Shown here piece by piece: positions 5,330 through 7,417 of a stretch of DNA of 7,417 nucleotides; the stretch's first letter is position 1, and each line of letters begins with the position of its first letter. The stretch is from the NCBI GenBank assembly GCA_019695435.1, contig JACTVF010000208.1:1-7417 (forward strand). Direction: 5' to 3'. Under the pieces are notes generated by a model. It had not been told where the DNA came from and made no database searches. It saw nothing but the letters and a program-made list of their open reading frames with translations. The translations under genes and the position numbers were made by a program. The stretch is from Methanoregulaceae archaeon (GTDB lineage Archaea > Halobacteriota > Methanomicrobia > Methanomicrobiales > Methanospirillaceae).

Positions 5330-6322
5330 ATGTCCCGCCATGCCAGTATTAACCGGATGCCACGTTCGCCCCCGTTTGCAGATGATACCGGCCTTGCGAG
5401 CGCAGTCGCCTCGCGAACGGCTCATGTAGTCCACCTGACCCATAACGATCTCGATGCGGTCGGAGCAGATGCAATCCACCGGATGAAGTTCGGGAAGGAT
5501 GGCGTATTTACAGTCTGGAGTTCTGTGGGAAAGTTTGCCGGCCTCTTCTCCCTTATCGCGTCCTGCCAAGGGAAGGGCGACCTGCTCTCGATATCGGATC
5601 TCGGCTGCCAGCGGGATATGGAAACCGTTGCGGGAAGGGCACGGTCAAACGGCTGGGTGATCGAGTGGCGGGACCATCACCGGTGGCGCGAGGAGGAGCT
5701 CGCAGAGATTAAAAGAGAAGTCTCCCTCCTCCATATAGATACCGGGGTCTGCGCGACCGGGATTGTCGCACGGGATATTGCGCCGGAGAACCCGGTGGCA
5801 GCCGAGGTTGCCCGGGTGGTCTGCGATTATGACCTATGGAAGCATACTGATCCCCGTTCTGCCATTCTCGGGCTGGTACTCCAGAGGAAGAAGAACCGGG
5901 AGCACGTCCGCGACTGCCTTGTCGCGGGAATCTTTTCCGATGCGCTCATCGAGACGGAATACGCGGAGATAAAAACCGAGATGGATGCCATGATGGAGCG
6001 GAGCCTGCGGCACTCAACATTCCTCGGAAAAAAGTACCGGATCGCGTTTGCCCCGCTCTACGGGTACCCGAGCGAGACGGCGCATTTCATCCGGGGCAGG
6101 AAGAATACAGACATCGAGGTGATCATAGGAAAAGACGGGAAGTTCTCGCTCCGGTCGGTACCGCCGATCAGCCACCTGATTGCCCGGGAGTTCGGGGGCG
6201 GTGGACACCCGAATGCCGCGGGAGGAAGTTTCTCCTTTACCGTGGTCGAGCGTTTTACGTGGTGGCTTTTCAAGAAGAGCCGGCACTTTGACGAGCTGGT
6301 TAAGATCGCCGAATCGGTCTGA
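5330..6322 (+). CDS. DHH/DHHA1 family phosphoesterase (RecJ/NrnA-like)
   Basis: A 330-residue cytoplasmic metal-dependent phosphoesterase. The DHH domain shows motif I H38-N-D40-L-D42-AVGAD, motif II aspartate D90 in SISDLG, motif III D115-H116-H117 in EWRDHHRW, and probable metal-binding aspartates in HIDTG (136-140) and CDYDLW (165-170). The DHHA1 domain ends with the nucleic-acid or nucleotide-binding loop GGGGHPNAAGGSF (289-301). Members hydrolyse phosphodiester bonds in short oligonucleotides, single-stranded DNA or cyclic dinucleotides. The length suits the compact NrnA-like type rather than full RecJ, so clearance of nanoRNA or phosphoadenosine-type products is likely, but the substrate is not fixed by sequence. 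The start is uncertain: ATG 5330 has no Shine-Dalgarno sequence and suggests a leaderless or short-leader mRNA; ATG 5357 is an alternative before the first conserved strand. It is divergent from tRNA-Phe, with no operon partner in view. Confidence 0.9.
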   Translation: MSRHASINRMPRSPPFADDTGLASAVASRTAHVVHLTHNDLDAVGADAIHRMKFGKDGVFTVWSSVGKFAGLFSLIASCQGKGDLLSISDLGCQRDMETVAGRARSNGWVIEWRDHHRWREEELAEIKREVSLLHIDTGVCATGIVARDIAPENPVAAEVARVVCDYDLWKHTDPRSAILGLVLQRKKNREHVRDCLVAGIFSDALIETEYAEIKTEMDAMMERSLRHSTFLGKKYRIAFAPLYGYPSETAHFIRGRKNTDIEVIIGKDGKFSLRSVPPISHLIAREFGGGGHPNAAGGSFSFTVVERFTWWLFKKSRHFDELVKIAESV

Positions 6323-6334
6323 ACAAAACCACCC

Positions 6335-6360
6335 TTCTGGGAGAATATTATTTACCAGAA
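6335..6360 (+). terminator. Weak hairpin after the DHH gene
   Basis: TTCTGG and CCAGAA pair perfectly across a 14-base AT-rich loop, 13 bases after the DHH stop codon. An alternative stem CAGAA/TTCTG (6356-6370) overlaps it. The following T run (6384-6388, between CCGG repeats) may complete the signal. Support is structural only. Confidence 0.3.
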
Positions 6361-6550
6361 ATTTATTCTGCGCGGCCCGGTTGTTTTTCCGGACGTCTTA
6401 TTTAATGAAACCTCTCCTTCCGATGCGACCCTCATCATATCATACCTGCGCTTCTCTCAATAACCCCGGTTGTGACAATGATTCCGGGTGATTTTTTTCC
6501 CGAAGAGCCCGCACCTTTTCCTGAATATACGGGGTTCCACGGCACGACAC
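6361..6550. other. Intergenic stretch between the DHH gene and the secreted-protein gene
   Basis: No gene is supported here. It contains CCGG-TTGTTTTT-CCGG (6377-6392) and CGGG-TGATTTTTTT-CCCG near 6485-6500, two short stems with T-rich loops, and a TATA-like CTTATTTAATG near 6397. A 22-codon frame from ATG 6423 has no ribosome site and no recognisable content. Confidence 0.4.
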
Positions 6551-6551
6551 G

Positions 6552-6582
6552 GTATATAAGCAACAAACAAGCCTATATATCT
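6552..6582 (+). promoter_or_regulatory. Two tandem TATA boxes upstream of the secreted-protein gene
   Basis: GTATATAAG (6552-6560) and CCTATATATC (6572-6581) lie 20 bases apart. Initiation about 25 bases after the second would fall around 6602-6608, making the mRNA leaderless or nearly so, which agrees with the absence of a Shine-Dalgarno sequence before ATG 6610. The first box would give a leader of about 25 bases. Two start sites or a strong promoter are possible. Confidence 0.55.
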
Positions 6583-6609
6583 TAAAATGTAATGTAAACT
6601 TGACAAACT

Positions 6610-7107
6610 ATGAAACTTAGTTACCTCCTCATGGGATGTATCCTCGTTGTTTTCTTGGCGGTTATGCCCGCACAGGCGCTAACCGCAAAGACGCTGACAG
6701 TTACCCTGAACGGGAACGGGGATGCACAGGCCGATATGCAATATGATCTCTCGTTTGTCGAACAGACTGCGATCTTTTTCCATGCCGCAAACCCCGCTTC
6801 GGCGCTCCAGAATGCTCTGCAGGAAAATTTTAACCAGCCGATCACGGTTGTCAGCGCTGATAGTTCATCAGCGGAAGTGATTATCCCCTCATTTGCCACC
6901 GTTGCGCAATCTGGTGGTACAACCATGATGACAACCCCGGCATTCTCGTTTGCCAATGCGCAGGAAACGATAAAGAATCAGTGGTATGCCCCGCTTATCT
7001 CCGCAGATTTCGCTCCGCAGACTACCACCATCACCTTCCCGGATGGCTACCAGGCCACCTTCAATAACCAAATCAGCATCCCCTCCGTTTCGCATCAGAT
7101 GGTATAG
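6610..7107 (+). CDS. Secreted protein of unknown function, 165 residues
   Basis: I do not recognise a family. The N-terminus is a classic Sec signal peptide: K2, a hydrophobic core at about 5-19, and a likely signal peptidase I site after AQA (21-23), leaving a mature chain beginning LTAKTLTVTLNGNG. The only nearby cysteine (C10) is inside the hydrophobic core, so a lipoprotein is unlikely. There is no C-terminal membrane anchor or sorting motif, so the 142-residue mature part is probably released or held by other surface components. It is rich in Thr, Ser, Ala, Gln and Asn, has no cysteine, and alternates beta-prone runs (ITVVSADSSSAEVIIPSF, 78-95), suggesting a beta-rich extracellular domain. 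It appears to be monocistronic, with tandem TATA boxes before it and a strong terminator after it. The ATG at 6610 is chosen because it gives a complete signal peptide and fits the promoter distance. Confidence 0.78.
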   Translation: MKLSYLLMGCILVVFLAVMPAQALTAKTLTVTLNGNGDAQADMQYDLSFVEQTAIFFHAANPASALQNALQENFNQPITVVSADSSSAEVIIPSFATVAQSGGTTMMTTPAFSFANAQETIKNQWYAPLISADFAPQTTTITFPDGYQATFNNQISIPSVSHQMV

Positions 7108-7123
7108 AACCATTCTGGCTCTG

Positions 7124-7163
7124 GAGAGTTCTGCGCAAGCTCTCTCGTAACGCTCTTTTTTTT
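7124..7163 (+). terminator. Strong terminator after the secreted-protein gene
   Basis: GAGAGTT (7124-7130) pairs with AGCTCTC (7138-7144), including one G-T pair, around a seven-base loop. A run of eight T residues follows at 7156-7163, with further T5 and T4 runs just beyond. It begins 17 bases after the stop codon. Both the hairpin and the T tract favour termination. Confidence 0.7.
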
Positions 7164-7170
7164 GCTTTTT

Positions 7171-7417
7171 GCAGTTTTGCTTTCCGCCCCCCCGTACGCC
7201 GGGGGCACATCCCACGAAGTATAGTTCCATTGAGAGGATCTCTCCAAAGAAAATCTCTGGAAAAAACGGGGTTTTCTCATACGAGGGTTGTTTTTTTCCG
7301 GCCGGGGGTGGCCGGTTCATTCCTGCGACCAGAGACAAGCAGGGGGCCAAACAGGGGAGTCTGACCACAAATAGGTATGATCCCCCCATTTTTGGGGAAT
7401 AGAACTGGTCCTTTTTT
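7171..7417. other. Non-coding, hairpin- and homopolymer-rich right end
   Basis: No gene is supported. The stretch holds several perfect short stems: CCCCCG/CGGGGG near 7189-7205, GAGA/TCTC near 7235, CCGGCC-GGGGGT-GGCCGG at 7298-7315 next to a T7 run, and CCCC...GGGG near 7385-7398. CAGGGG occurs twice near 7340-7356. It may be the regulatory region of a gene beyond the window or an undetected structured RNA; I cannot tell which. Confidence 0.3.

Noticed and set aside
6180..6491. A plus-strand frame overlapping the end of the DHH gene
   Set aside because: It is a shadow of the DHH gene in another frame, and its tail beyond the gene has no ribosome site.
6598..6608. CTTGACA-like match to the element end just before the secreted-protein gene
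   Set aside because: Only about eight bases agree, too few to distinguish from chance, and the flanks do not match.
7298..7315. CCGGCC-GGGGGT-GGCCGG as a terminator
   Set aside because: The T7 run precedes the stem on the plus strand and is an A run after it on the minus strand, so neither direction has the usual order.
1..7417. CRISPR array, rRNA, or defence-system genes
   Set aside because: No regularly spaced direct repeats, rRNA-like sequence or defence-associated domains are visible.

Overview
The window looks like chromosomal DNA of a methanogenic archaeon, probably of the Methanomicrobiales (Methanoregula-like). This rests on archaeal BRE/TATA-type promoters, very short leaders, a tRNA gene without an encoded CCA, and the character of the proteins. 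I had no database search, so the taxonomic call is inference.

Layout from left to right. Positions 1-468 (minus) hold the N-terminal third of an APC-superfamily amino acid permease that runs off the left edge. Positions 469-956 are a non-coding leader/promoter region plus a likely terminator. Positions 957-4149 (minus) are a three-gene block read right to left: a PLP-dependent O-acetylhomoserine sulfhydrylase (MetY type), a radical SAM protein with an unusual CX8CX2C cluster motif, and a GNAT acetyltransferase. Positions 4150-5177 are gene-poor, with two very small tandem minus-strand ORFs of doubtful status. A tRNA-Phe(GAA) gene lies at 5178-5251 (minus). A divergent DHH/DHHA1 phosphoesterase follows at 5330-6322 (plus), then a short secreted protein of unknown function at 6610-7107 (plus) with a strong terminator. 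The last 250 bases are non-coding and rich in homopolymers and hairpins.

The most notable observation is an 81-bp element at 2583-2663 with 23-bp near-perfect terminal inverted repeats. It sits inside the 5' part of the radical SAM gene. Removing exactly these 81 bases joins the two sides in one frame: an ATG at 2721, three bases after the metY stop, runs into the radical SAM body and gives a 387-residue protein. With the element present, the frame hits TGA and TAA stops inside it. This appears to be a MITE-like insertion that broke a metY-coupled radical SAM gene. A third, solitary copy of the element's end (21 of 23 bases) lies at 5053-5075, near the tRNA gene.

In working order the block would have been metY, radical SAM gene and GNAT gene co-transcribed, linking methionine/sulfur assimilation to a SAM-dependent radical enzyme of unknown substrate. 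A second anomaly is the metY start: the family-typical N-terminus falls at an ATT codon preceded by a good Shine-Dalgarno sequence, while the nearest ATG adds 43 unusual residues.
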